Of a stretch of DNA of 64,000 bases, positions 37,101 to 48,361 are shown piece by piece; position 1 is the stretch's first letter; each line of letters begins with the position of its first letter. The translations under genes were made by a program, and so were the position numbers. Under the pieces are notes generated by a model. That model had not been told where the DNA came from. It saw only the letters and a program-made list of their open reading frames with translations, and did no database searches. This stretch comes from Tigriopus japonicus (Eukaryota; Arthropoda; Copepoda; Harpacticoida; Harpacticidae), in the NCBI GenBank assembly GCA_010645155.1, contig CM021319.1:3639767-3703766 (forward strand). The letters are read 5' to 3'.

Positions 37101-40100
37101 GATGAACCAGAGAATTGTCCCAATCGGACTTGTCCTTCGACCCATTTCAAGTGCAACACGGGTCAATGCATTCCACAGAATTGGGTGTGCGACGGCGAGG
37201 CAGATTGCGATGCCAAAGAGGATGAATCCGAGACCTGCCAGGATCCTCAAAAACACTCTTGTGAGGCGTCTCATTTCCAATGCCAAAACTACAAGTGTAT
37301 TCCCGGGCGATGGGTCTGCGATCACGACGACGATTGCGGGGACAACTCCGACGAAATGGATTGTCTCGACCGGTATCGGAATTGTTCCATTGACGAAGTG
37401 TCTTGTTCCGATGGCATGTGTATCCACGTGTCCAAGCATTGCGATGGAAGAGTGGATTGTCGAGACAAATCCGACGAGTTGTTCTGTCATACCGAGTGCT
37501 CTGAAACCGAATTTCAATGCTCCAAACCCCCGTTGTGCATCGAGAAAGCCTGGCGATGTGATGGTGAAAGCGACTGCTCCGATGGATCCGATGAAGCCAA
37601 TTGTACCAATCCGTGCTCGAGAGGATCGGTGTCTTGCCACGACGAGACCAACACTTGCATTCGACATGAGTGGCTTTGTGATGGCAAAGAGGATTGTTCC
37701 AATGGGTGGGACGAGGATCAGGATCGATGTGAGCAACAAGCTTGTTTGCCTAATCGCTTTCGATGCCACCAAAGTAGCATTTGCATTCTGAATAACCAGG
37801 TTTGCAATTCGGAGAACAATTGCCCGGATGGGTCAGATGAGGCCCCAGATTTGTGCAAAGTCAGAAAACGGACTTGTGAAGCAGGTTTGTTTCATTGTAA
37901 CAATGATCGATGCATAGACAGAAAGTTCGAATGTGACGGAATCAATCACTGTGGCGATGATTCGGATGAAACAGACTGTATGGCCACGCCTCCTTGTCAA
38001 TTTGGGGTGTGTGCTCAGCAATGTGAGGTCAAGTACAAATCGGGTAAAGCCGGCGCTAGAATTAATAGCAAACGAATCAATGGAACCGCGTATTGCTCTT
38101 GTGAAGATGGTTACCAACTCACGTCGAGAAGCTCGTGTAAGGCCCTTGGGGAAAATGCCACCCTCTTGGTGGCCAATGAGAACGTGATACGCCATGTTGA
38201 CCCGTATGCCTTGAGTCAAATGGTGGAAATCAGTCCCGAGAGATCCGAGGGCTCGAGCAAAATTCACTCGTTGGAAGTATTCGTTGGCAGTGAAACTACT
38301 ACCATTTTTTGGTCCAGCCATCGAGAACAGGCGATTTTTCACCACACAATGCGAGAAAAGAAGACGACGACCATCATGAAACGCGAGGCCTTTGATACCC
38401 AATCCATGGGCCCATTAGTTCGAAACGTCTCCAACCCTCGGGGATTGTCTTTCGATTGGCTGGGCATGAACTTGTATTTCATTGAAGATGAGTTGTCCAA
38501 TCGAATTGGCCTTTTCAACATCAATTCAAAGACACGAGCGCGTTTTGATCTAACTTTTTCGGGTACAATCAGTGATTTGGTAGTAGAGCCTCACACCGGG
38601 CATCTTTTTGCCACCATTCAAGGTTCAAATCCGAGAATCGAGCAAATCAATATGGATGGTTCTAAGCGGAAGACATTAGTGTCTGCTAACTTGATGTGGC
38701 CTCACGGCATAGCCATCGATTACCCCAACCAAAGATTGTATTGGACGGATCTGAAGAAACGATCCATCGAATCGACAGAAACAAATGGGCGCCTCAGAAG
38801 AACCATCTATAGCTTCCATCCAAAAGAGGGGAAACCGAGCGGGATTGACGTGTTCGAGGACTACGTCTATTACTCGACTTACAAGCACAATCGAGTGTTC
38901 AAGGTCAAGAAGTTCAACCCAAGTGAGCCCATCAAGATCGTCGAAGAGACGTTCCTCGTCAAAGACATCATTATCATGCAACAGTACAAAACTGCGCCTC
39001 AAATTTCCCACAACCCCTGTGACGACAATCCTTGTTCGATTTTCGATTTCAGTATTTGCACTATTGGATTCGCCAAGTCGAAGCCCAACTTGAACGCCAC
39101 CTGTATTTGTTCTCTCGGATATGAAATGATCAATGACACATGCAAACTACAAGACAAGCCCAAGAAAATAATTCCAAAGGACCCGTGTGAAGACTTCCAT
39201 TGTCACAATGGTCAATGTGTCTCGCCTGATGGAATCCGAGCCGAATGCAAGTGTACTAATCCATTCTACATCGGTCAATTTTGTGAGCATTACATTTGCT
39301 CGGGTTACTGCCAAAACCACGGCATGTGTATCCCAATTCAGCCCGAGGGCTCGAATGTCACCGACATTGGTTCCTTGCTAAAATGCGTTTGTCCAGAGGG
39401 ATTTTCCGGTGAGCGATGCCAATTTGGACCCACCACGTGTTCTTGCCATAACGGAGGCACTTGTGTTCTCGACGAGCAAAAGCAGATCCAATGCCAATGT
39501 GCCCCCAACTTTGGCGGGGATCAATGTCAGAACTGCCTTGGTGTCGAGCCCTGTCTCAATGGAGGTCTGTGTGTGCTCAATTCTCAAGGTGCTTCTTCTT
39601 GCGAATGTGCCAAGGGTTTCAGCGGTCCCAGATGCGCGGACTCGAAATTATCGTGCAAATTGAAATGTCTCAACGGAGGACACTGTGTCTTCAATGCCTA
39701 TGGACAAGCTGACTGTCGGTGTCTGCCTCAATTCTATGGAAAACGATGCCAAAAATTGACGTGCAATCATTATTGCATGAATGGCGGCCAACCTCTTCAT
39801 TCGTCGGTGGATGGGAAATGTAAATGTGTGTGTAAAGCCGGCACCACGGGACCCAGGTGTGAGAGAACCCATTGTCGAAGGACACTTTGTAAGAATCAGG
39901 GCAAGTGTGTGTTGATCGGTGAAAGAGAGATATGTCAATGTCTCGACTCATTTGCCGGTTTGGATTGCGGGGCTCGATCGTTGGAGAACCCTTGTCACTC
40001 CGAGTTCAAATGTGAGAACCATGGCATTTGCCGCCATTTCCCCACTAGTAACACCACCGAGTGCGTTTGTCCCAAAACTCAAGCAGGCACGTTTTGTGAA

Positions 40101-40811
40101 AAGCCCAACCTATGCTTAAATTATTGTTGGAACGGCGGTCAATGCGTATGGACCTCTGAGTCTAGTGTGCATTGCCAATGTCCCAGTGGTTTTGCAGGCT
40201 CCAGATGCGATATTCGTCTCTCTCGCGAGGTCACGGCTAAGCCTCCTCACATTGACGCCACGGATTCGGAGGAAATCCGCTCGTTCACCTCGACCATCTT
40301 GCTCATGTTAGGAATACTCATTCTGTGCGGCCTAGTTTTGTGTCTAGGGGTCGCGTTTCACAAAAGACACCATCTTGGAAATGCATTTAAGCATCGGCGA
40401 ATGGCCGAGACTCTCGTGGGGAACAACGTGGAGTATTCTAATCAAATGTTCCTTCCCAACGAGGAAGACGACGACGATCTCATTGTAATGAACGGGGGCA
40501 CAGGAGAAGAAGGAGGAGAAGAAGCATCGATTGCAGCAGGAGGCAGTAGAAGAAGAAGAGTTGCCGAAGGAACCTCATTTCGCCTGGAAAACCACAATCC
40601 CAACAGCTTTGGCAATCCTGTCTACGAATCGCAATACGATAACGACGCCGAAAGAGAGGGATTGTTGATGGAACATCAAGAGCTCTCGGATTCCAATCAG
40701 TTCCTTCTCGATGATGATGCCGTTGCCCCCAACGGGTCAGTGCAATTCCCTGACGAGGAACAGCGGTGTGATTTGCTCACTGAGAAGCACAAGGGCAAGA
40801 TCAGACTCTAA
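25127..40811 (+). CDS. Lrp1: Low-density lipoprotein receptor-related protein 1 (LRP1)
   Basis: Giant type I endocytic receptor for lipoproteins, protease-inhibitor complexes and other ligands. Eleven exons: 25127-25404, 25478-25601, 25666-25890, 25958-26971, 27042-27366, 27498-28320, 28405-28630, 28691-36040, 36117-36465, 36535-36816 and 37102-40811; 4901 aa, phases close throughout. A signal peptide ([11 protein letters not shown]) precedes LDLR class A repeats in clusters of 3, 8, 10 and 11. These are separated by EGF modules and YWTD beta-propellers, then a row of EGF repeats, a membrane segment ([18 protein letters not shown], about 4728-4750) and a roughly 150-aa tail. The 8/10/11 cluster order and the juxtamembrane EGF row point to LRP1, not LRP2 (megalin). 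The tail has one internalisation motif, FGNPVY, an acidic DDDD cluster and a dileucine EREGLL. The starting ATG is the first that gives the signal peptide. Odd points are discussed in the findings: the 7350-nt exon, an extra repeat in cluster I, a lost proximal NPxY and no obvious furin site. Confidence 0.96.
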
Positions 40812-41286
40812 AACCTGACCAGATACTTCATTATTATTATTAATTAATTAACTGATTGTGATATACGTTTACCAAAATGATCCATCTCAGCCGCAAGATC
40901 AGCATTATTCCTGAATGACAAAGAAAACACAAAACTCCTTCACCAATGTCCTCCAGCAACCTGTGATTTTACGTGTATTTGTGCCAAAATTTCATGTCAG
41001 TATTTGTCAGGTGTGACAAAAGTTTCCATTGCATAAATAATGTAGCTTCTCAATTCATTGTCAAGAGCTCACAGCTAGAACTCAATCGACTGTAAAAGTA
41101 TTCCAACGGTCAGAAGACCTTTTGTTCCAGTAAAACATGATGTTTCTTCCCCTGTGTATGTGGGCATTCAAAATGATTCTTTCCCTTCGACTGAATTCAG
41201 AACAATAAAAACTCACTCGATCTGCTTGAAACCAAGTTAGAAAGCACGAGACGTATTGTATACCATCCGGAGCCTGTCTGCGCCTT
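40812..41286. other. Convergent 3' ends of LRP1 and zinc-knuckle gene
   Basis: 475 bp between two facing stop codons. It must contain both 3' UTRs, so antisense overlap of the transcripts is likely. AT-rich, with an ATTATTATTATTAATTAATT run near 40832. Confidence 0.6.
41214..41219 (+). terminator. Poly(A) signal AATAAA for LRP1
   Basis: The only canonical AATAAA I see on the plus strand between the LRP1 stop and the neighbouring gene, 403 nt after the stop. Use would give a short 3' UTR ending close to, or just inside, the convergent coding region. Confidence 0.45.
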
Positions 41287-44169
41287 TCATTTGTCAATAT
41301 TCAATTCTGCCAAAATATCATCGTCCAACAGCTTGAGGGTCTCGGAGAAGGTGCGCAGCCGTTTGGCCTTGTTGATCCCAGGATTAGACTCCTCGTCTTG
41401 ATCATCTTGATCCACGGAACCCGAGTACTTCTTCAAGTGCTCAGGAGTGGATCTTCCACTATCGGGATCATCCGATACGGACGGAGGTCTGCGGGCTCTA
41501 GGAGCTCGCACGGATTTCATGAGCTCCTCGAGGCTATCGTTCTTGCTCAGCGAGTAATTCTTGGTGTTTTCGGCGGGTGGTCGAACTAGGGATCGGCCAA
41601 AGTCCGACATCTCGTCATCGCATTCGCCGATAATGGGCTGGACTTCCGTGCGCCAATTGGTCTTGCGTCGGTAGACCTTGTACAAAGGCACCCCCACACA
41701 ACCGTTGAGTTGCCACCAGGACCTGAAGACGCTTTCGTAAAACCACTCGATGAAGGGCTCCCAACTGATCGTGTCTACAATGGCACGTCGTTGTTGGAAT
41801 CCCGTCACCGCATGGATGGAGGACTTGTGGCCCATGTGGCCACAGATGTTGCATTGAGCAGGCATTTCGGAGTCATTAAAGGGGCACGTATCCTCCCAAT
41901 GATCCCATTCCAGACATCTGGGACACAAGAGGTCGTCGAATTCTGTGCACCCTTGAGCCGAATGATCCGACGCGTGGCAACGCGAACACAATTTCAAATC
42001 CTGTTTCGTGGTATCGTCGTATTGGATGTGACTGGAGGACTTTTGTCTCACTTCAACGGTGCCGCCTTTTTTCTTCATCTTCATATCGTATTCGCCCGAG
42101 AAAAGATCCATGCTGTTCCTTCGGCTGCGAATGCCCGATCCCACACTAGCTCGATCGGGACTGGTTTGTCTCGAGGATCGTCGAGACGAGTTCAAGCTCA
42201 CATTCACACTGACGGAAATCTCCGAGGACGAGGCTCCACTGTCGTGTCGCTTGCGTGTTTTCCCATTGCGCTTCTTCTTTCCCCCTTTGGCCAACAACTT
42301 TGACTTCTGTTCGTTTTGTTGGTTTTGTAGATTTTCCAGAGCCGTGGACAGGCCTTTCAAGGCCGACCCCACTCCGTTGGTGTGGTTATTATTGGCCGGA
42401 GGCTTGTTTTCTTGCTTTTGGGCATTCTGAGATGATGACGGTGTGCCACGCTCACGTTTTTGTGTTGTTAAGATGGACGCAGAGGACGAGGACGAAGGGG
42501 TTTTTGCCCCTGAATGTGTGAACGTTTCCTTTTTGTCCTCGGCTGTGGATGTCATTGTCAGCTTTTTGGGCATTTCTTGTGCTTCTTCTGACTCATTTGA
42601 AGTCTGGATGATGTCATTGGACGTTTGTTCCTGGGCTTTTCTGTCATAATTAGCGGTAAATGAGTACACCTCGGTCTTGATTTCGCTAATTTCAGCGGAG
42701 AGCTTTCGCCTGGATGCAGGATGTGGAACACGCATCTCGTAGGTTCCATTGAATATCTCGACGCTTGAGCTCCGATGGTCTGAAGTCAGTCCATGCTGTT
42801 GATGTTCTTGTTGTTGTTGCCTTTGCCGACGTTGTCTTTGAATTCCTTCGGGTTCCACGCTGCTATGTCGACTGGTTTGTCGAGAGGCGGGTAACGAAAT
42901 GGTGACACTCTGATCAGGAATGGACGTATGGGTACGAGACAACGACCTGGCTCGTGGAGCACGTTTCACTGTGAACTGAATGGGTTCATCTGCCAAAGTG
43001 CTCTTGAGCATCATGTCCACCACTTGAAACGTTCCATTGACACCAGAGACAATTTCTTCCCGCTTCTCGCAATTATGAAACCCATTGGAAGTGACGCCAT
43101 TTTCCCGCTGGTCCTTAGCACTCGCAGACCTAATGGACCGTGCCTGGACTATGGTGACATCTTGCCGATCTGCCACTTTTGTCAAGTATTCGATTTCCTC
43201 TATTCCTTTCTTAATAATTGTGGAAGCCTCTTTGGCGGCTTGGGACGACGATTCTTCAGTGTGGGGTTGATTGGCATTCTGAGAGCTTGACGTCGTTGTC
43301 CTTGACTGTTGTTGGCTCTTGTAAGTTGTGGAGGAACTGGAACTTGAGGAAGAGTTCTTGTAACCTATCTCTTTTTTTGTCGACGATTGCCCAAAAGGCA
43401 TGAACATGTGAACATTATTTCGCTTTCCTGTAGAGATAAGTCCTGCTCCTGGACGAATCCCCACCCCACTTAAATTAGACAAGGACGAGTGCCTTTGCTT
43501 AGTGCCTTTCAGGCCTCCGGTTCCAATGTCTCGGTCTGGTGTTGAGCTCGAGGCTCTTGATCTTCCATTAGAGGTCAAGTCGGCGAAGATGTGCTCCGAA
43601 CTCCGGTAAAATGAGCCATCTTTGCCCACAGCATAGCCATCACGTTTAATTGATGGTTCGGCTAGACCAATGGGATTGCTTCTGGCCATAAAATTGCGCT
43701 TCGACGTGTTGTGAAGATATTCCATGCTTTGAGAGAGATCTTTTGTCGCAGCGGACAGGTTGCCAAAGCTTCCCGAAAAAGAATTCTTTCTGGATGGAGC
43801 ATTATTCTCCATGATGGCTTGTGTTCGATGTGGAAAGTTTCCGCCATTCTTCTCAAGGAGGCTCAAATACGAGAAACTCGTCTTCCGTTCTGACGTCTCA
43901 AAAGACTTTGAGCCTCGCATTTGAACCAGGGATATGCTTCGACTTTTGACTGGCTTTTCAACGGTTGAAGATGATGTTCCATTCGCCATTTCGTGTCCTT
44001 CACCATTGACTTCTCCATTTTTGTGCCGTTGGTGATGCTTACGGTCTTCATTTGAAACAGTTCCATTGAACACCTTCTCGAGCTCTGATTCCGATTCTGG
44101 GGGTATTAATCGGGATTCTTTGGTCTTCTTGCCACTGAAGGCCTTGGGCAGGAAGTTGTCCAACTTCAT
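41287..44169 (-). CDS. Uncharacterised triple zinc-knuckle protein, 960 aa
   Basis: One uninterrupted frame of 960 codons; the ATG is the first after an in-frame TAG about 40 bp upstream. About 720 residues are low-complexity and Ser/Thr/Arg/Gln-rich, with many RxxS-type sites, as in disordered regulatory proteins. Then come three zinc knuckles: CSRC-H-C (C728, C731, H736, C741), CPRC-H-C (C749, C752, H757, C762) and a variant CNIC-H-H (C773, C776, H781, H786). They are followed by a conserved-looking aromatic block, FIEWFYESVFRSWWQLNG, and a basic segment (YKVYRRKTNWR). An acidic, Ser-rich C-terminus closes it. CX2CX4HX4C knuckles usually bind single-stranded nucleic acid or protein. I do not recognise the family and assign no function. 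A TTAG just upstream of the ATG could be the acceptor of a 5' UTR intron. Confidence 0.85.
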   Translation of the reverse strand: MKLDNFLPKAFSGKKTKESRLIPPESESELEKVFNGTVSNEDRKHHQRHKNGEVNGEGHEMANGTSSSTVEKPVKSRSISLVQMRGSKSFETSERKTSFSYLSLLEKNGGNFPHRTQAIMENNAPSRKNSFSGSFGNLSAATKDLSQSMEYLHNTSKRNFMARSNPIGLAEPSIKRDGYAVGKDGSFYRSSEHIFADLTSNGRSRASSSTPDRDIGTGGLKGTKQRHSSLSNLSGVGIRPGAGLISTGKRNNVHMFMPFGQSSTKKEIGYKNSSSSSSSSTTYKSQQQSRTTTSSSQNANQPHTEESSSQAAKEASTIIKKGIEEIEYLTKVADRQDVTIVQARSIRSASAKDQRENGVTSNGFHNCEKREEIVSGVNGTFQVVDMMLKSTLADEPIQFTVKRAPRARSLSRTHTSIPDQSVTISLPASRQTSRHSSVEPEGIQRQRRQRQQQQEHQQHGLTSDHRSSSVEIFNGTYEMRVPHPASRRKLSAEISEIKTEVYSFTANYDRKAQEQTSNDIIQTSNESEEAQEMPKKLTMTSTAEDKKETFTHSGAKTPSSSSSASILTTQKRERGTPSSSQNAQKQENKPPANNNHTNGVGSALKGLSTALENLQNQQNEQKSKLLAKGGKKKRNGKTRKRHDSGASSSEISVSVNVSLNSSRRSSRQTSPDRASVGSGIRSRRNSMDLFSGEYDMKMKKKGGTVEVRQKSSSHIQYDDTTKQDLKLCSRCHASDHSAQGCTEFDDLLCPRCLEWDHWEDTCPFNDSEMPAQCNICGHMGHKSSIHAVTGFQQRRAIVDTISWEPFIEWFYESVFRSWWQLNGCVGVPLYKVYRRKTNWRTEVQPIIGECDDEMSDFGRSLVRPPAENTKNYSLSKNDSLEELMKSVRAPRARRPPSVSDDPDSGRSTPEHLKKYSGSVDQDDQDEESNPGINKAKRLRTFSETLKLLDDDILAELNIDK

Positions 44170-46289
44170 TTGAAATGAAGTTTCGCCAAGTCCTTCCTTC
44201 CTATTCTAAGCAAGACTCGATGGAAAGTGATGCTTAGTTCCTCTTGTGCTTTGCTCGACCGACAAGTGCTCAAACACACAAGGGGCATACTTACTTTCAA
44301 AATGAGCACACACGTTCGTTCATACATACTAGGTACTATCCAAGAAAGCCACCTTAAGGCCGAGGCCAACAAGCAAGTGAATGGATGGACGAGAAACACA
44401 CTTCCTTATTCCTTGCCTTCTGTGTCCACGATAGTGTGTAGATTGCCAACCCCTAAATGTTCTTCTCCGTCAGTCTTGAGGATTTGCAGTTTGTTCTTGG
44501 ATCAAGGAACGAGACGATGCGATGCGATGACTCACGGTGTCGGTCCTGGCCCAGTTTTTTCCACGACGAAGTTGGCCCGAGTTCACAATTCTCCAAACGG
44601 TGATGTCACACCTCTTCGTTTCTCGTGTTTAAGATTGGCGCACCGGATAGTTGAGAGCTGCTCATGATAACAAACATTATAACATTCACTGTTCCCAATT
44701 GAAAGCTCTTTTTGTTTAGTCATTGTTGGAGGAAGTGTGGGTTTCACTAATGAGAGATTTATTGAGGGGGATTACTTATCCATTAACGTCTCATTCCTCC
44801 AGATGATCGAGTTTCTGGGCCCAACCCACTTCTCATGTTCAACTCAAGGACTAACATTTGGAACACAGTTCAAAAGGAACAGTTCGTGTGCAGTCTAGCC
44901 GAAAATTGCCCAAATTCTTGATCCAAACAAAAAACAATCTAGGTCAAAACAGAGCATTTGTTATTTACCATGTTCAGAGCTACAACTAAAGACTTGTTTT
45001 CGATATTTTTTGACGATCAACAACTTTCGATTATTACTTTTTATGCTCTGTTTTTTAACACAATGTTAGATGTCTAGATGGCGTTAAACCTGGCTTAATG
45101 CGCGCATAAATTGAGGTTAGATGTTATTGAATGTTAGCTTATCCTTCCTCGAAAAAACAACTTTCTTTATAAACTTTCAGTAAAGGAAATTGTACCAAGT
45201 TTCGCATGGAAACATTTCAAGTAGGATAAAGTTGTTGAAACTATTTGCGATTGCTTCATTGGAGCTTTCAAATGAATTGGTATATGCATGATTTTAGACT
45301 TAAATGAGAATAATTTTAAGTTTAAAAATGAGCTCAGAATATAAAGTGCAGTGCCTGTGAGTAAACTCGACAAACTCGTTTTTCGTAAGTGCAGGGAATC
45401 TGCAGGGAAGCACGTTTTCCTATGAAGAATACTCTAGGGAACTAAAGAGCTCATTACTAGGCACATTGGCTCATATCCTGGGCATGCCAGGTCCAAATTA
45501 CGTTCATTGCGAGCACATGGTTTCTCAACGGCAATCAGAATCCATGTATGTTGATAGTTTTCTTAAAAATACGGTTTTTAGGTTGATTTCCCCCTCAAAC
45601 TCCTTTGCTTACACAATCATCTTTCATTAAGTCAACACCATTTCCAGTAGTGTTTACTTAATGGAGAGCCTCGCTTAATAACGTGACAAAGAAATACAGT
45701 AATAACAAATTGTTTCACCTACAATGTTCACTATATAGAGAATTGACTTGTTGCCGTAGTTTTGGTAGGTGTTTTTTTCGACCTAATGTGTCAATAGAAA
45801 AATAGCTGAAAACATCTGCTGATCAATTAACCTGATTCTTGAGTTTTTCACTGCAGATTCTTTTTCCCACCAAAACATGCCGCTTATTACGTACGGGAGG
45901 GAACCTTAGCTCTCGCGTGTATCTGGACTGATTTTGACGCATTCAATTATTGATGAATGATGTAATGCCGTTATTGCATACACATGCTCGGTTCGCTGAA
46001 AATTCTTAACCAATTGTACCTTAGAATTGTATTCAGTACTCGATTGAATCTTTCAATTATTTAAGATTGCACTGTGCACAGACAAATTTGAGCTTATTTT
46101 TATGCCAATCCCGAATTCGTTTCTCTTCATTTAGTTTAACTGGGTGCTTGGATCTTAACAATTCACCTTCACAAAAACGTCAAGAAACTGCATCCAAACA
46201 ATTTTGTTTCAATGCCCTGCACTAGAAAACTTACAGAAAATTACCTTACAGAAATCAAGAGTTAAAAAATAACTAATTTCGTCTACGAA
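44170..46289. other. Upstream region of zinc-knuckle gene
   Basis: The first roughly 500 bp (44170-44670) are richer in CpG and probably carry the minus-strand promoter and 5' UTR. Beyond that the DNA is AT-rich with only short chance frames, e.g. 45167-45373. Nothing else recognised. Confidence 0.45.
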
Positions 46290-46344
46290 ATAAAATTACC
46301 TGATTAGACGAATAAAAACGAATAAAATTGTCCAATTAGACGAA

Positions 46345-46530
46345 AAAGACGAAAAAAACCTGACAAATACGACAAAAAAGACGAAAAACACTAACAAATA
46401 CGAAGAAAAGACGAAAACCCCTAACAAATACGACAAAAAAGACGAAAAACCCTAACAAATACGAAAAAAAGACGAAAAACCCTAACAAATACGAAAAAAA
46501 GACGAAAAAAACTGACTTACACGGCAAAAA
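46345..46530. repeat. 30-bp minisatellite, unit 1
   Basis: About five monomers close to CTAACAAATACGAAAAAAAG plus ACGAAAAACC. The same block recurs in unit 2 (about 46953-47160, one more monomer) and unit 3 (about 47590-47770). Confidence 0.8.
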
Positions 46531-47883
46531 AAGAATAATGAATTGCCAGTAAAGAGTATTAAAACTGCTGTGCAGAAAGTAGACAAAATGTGTGGCCCAA
46601 TTGAGGGGAACAACTACCCCTTGTGCAAAACGGCAAAAGATCTTTACAAACGGTTAAGATGTAAGTGTGGATCATATTTTGTTGCCCAAGTTTTGGCGTT
46701 GAACTTTTTTAAAAGTGTCTATTTTATTCCAAATTTGAGAAAAAAGCTTCAAATATAAGAAAAATTCCAAGTTTTGACTAATTAGACGAAAAAAGTTGGG
46801 TGAAATTGCCGGATTAGATGTCCAAGTGATCCATGCTCCTGACTAGAGACAGGAAGTTAAGACGAATAAAACTGTCAAATTAGACGAAAAAAGACGAATA
46901 AAATTACCTGATTAGACGAATAAAAACGAATAAAATTGCCCAATTAGACGAAAAAGACGAAAAAAACCTGACAAATACGACAAAAAAGACGAAAAACACT
47001 AACAAATACGAAGAAAAGACGAAAACCCCTAACAAATACGACAAAAAAGACGAAAAACCCTAACAAATACGAAAAAAAGACGAAAAACCCTAACAAATAC
47101 GAAAAAAAGACGAAAAAACCTAACAAATACGAAAAAAAGACGAAAAAAACTGACTTACACGGCAAAAAAAGAATAATGAATTGCCAGTAAAGAGTATTAA
47201 AACTGCTGTGCAGAAAGTAGACAAAATGTGTGGCCCAATTGAGGGGAACAACTACCCCTTGTGCAAAACGGCAAAAGATCTTTACAAACGGTTAAGATGT
47301 AAGTGTGGATCATATTTTGTTGCCCAAGTTTTGGCGTTGAACTTTTTTAAAAGTGTCTATTTTATTCCAAATTTGAGAAAAAAGCTTCAAATATAAGAAA
47401 AATTCCAAGTTTTGACTAATTAGACGAAAAAAGTTGGGTGAAATTGCCGGATTAGATGTCCAAGTGATCCATGCTCCTGACTAGAGACAGGAAGTTAAGA
47501 CGAATAAAACTGTCAAATTAGACGAAAAAAGACGAATAAAATTACCTGATTAGACGAATAAAAACGAATAAAATTGCCCAATTAGACGAAAAAGACGAAA
47601 AAAACCTGACAAATACGACAAAAAAGACGAAAAACACTAACAAATACGAAGAAAAGACGAAAACCCCTAACAAATACGACAAAAAAGACGAAAAACCCTA
47701 ACAAATACGAAAAAAAGACGAAAAACCCTAACAAATACGAAAAAAAGACGAAAAAAACTGACTTACACGGCAAAAAAAGAATAATGAATTGCCAGTAAAG
47801 AGTATTAAAACTGCTGTGCAGAAAGTAGACAAAATGTGTGGCCCAATTGAGGGGAACAACTACCCCTTGTGCAAAACGGCAAA

Positions 47884-48091
47884 ATCTACAAAGTTAACAA
47901 ACGGAAAAGTGCCGAATAAGCAAGAAATGGTCAACGGAACATAAAAATTTAAAAAAAACCAAGAGCTCAAAACCGCCTTTATTTCAATAGAGCAATATTT
48001 AAAAGCATATTTGCTGACATTATTTCTTCGAATAGTCAGATAGCCTTTTCAATCCAATTTTCTTTCTTTGTGTCAGGAAACTCTACAAGTT
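47884..48091. repeat. ~200-bp segment unique to array unit 3
   Basis: Replaces the short GATCTTTACAAACGG junction present in units 1 and 2 at the matching place. It is either an insertion in unit 3 or ancestral sequence deleted before units 1 and 2 were duplicated. No open frame, terminal repeat or target duplication is evident. Confidence 0.55.
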
Positions 48092-48337
48092 AAGATGTAA
48101 GTGTGGATCATATTTTGCTGCCCAAGTTTTGGCGTTGAACTTTTTTAAAAGTGTCTATTTTATTCCAAATTTGAGAAAAAAGCTTCAAATATAAGAAAAA
48201 TTCCAAGTTTTGACTAATTAGACGAAAAAAGTTGGGTGAAATTGCCGGATTAGACGAAAAAAGACGAATAAAATCCAAATTAGACGAATAAATTTGTCGC
48301 GGCGAATAAGGGTAAAAAAGACGAATAAAGACGAAAA

Positions 48338-48361
48338 AAGACGAATAAGTTTATTCGTCTT
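48338..48361. repeat. Perfect inverted repeat at array end
   Basis: AAGACGAATAA, a two-base spacer GT, then TTATTCGTCTT: an 11-bp-arm hairpin where the array sequence turns round. The continuation AAGTTCCTGTCCCTA is the near-inverse of TAGAGACAGGAAGTT found at the unit junctions (about 46845 and 47482). Confidence 0.75.

Larger units (their letters stand above)
46290..48361. repeat. Satellite-like tandem array, three ~608/638-bp units
   Basis: Three head-to-tail units. The landmark ACCTGATTAGACGAATAAA recurs near 46298, 46906 and 47544, giving spacings of about 608 and 638 bp. Units 1 and 2 are almost identical. Each contains a GACGAAAAA-rich block with a 30-bp internal minisatellite, then about 300 bp of ordinary sequence including GGCCCAATTGAGGGGAACAA. 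The 30-bp size difference equals one minisatellite monomer. Unit 3 carries about 200 bp of extra sequence. The array ends in an inverted copy of the GACAGGAA-TTAAGACGAATAA junction. Open frames inside it are by-products of the repeat. Confidence 0.85.

Noticed and set aside
38700..38830. RLRR as a furin cleavage site in LRP1
   Set aside because: It lies in the repeated NG-x-RRTI strand of a YWTD propeller blade, a structural position seen in other blades with similar basic residues.
46345..46530. 30-bp repeats resembling a CRISPR array
   Set aside because: Repeats are contiguous without unique spacers and the DNA is an animal nuclear genome.
46440..47110. CCCTAAC phrases resembling telomere repeat
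   Set aside because: They occur once per 30-bp monomer, not as a hexamer or pentamer run.
46543..47396. Identical 71-codon frames in array units 1 and 2
   Set aside because: Identity follows from recent duplication of the whole unit. Unit 3 breaks the frame, there is no ATG start, and no family is recognised.
46336..47773. Hydrophobic Phe/Leu-rich minus-strand frames (VFFSYLLGFFVFF type) repeated three times, looking like small membrane proteins
   Set aside because: They are the translation of the A-rich 30-bp minisatellite; the repeat, not a peptide, is what is conserved.
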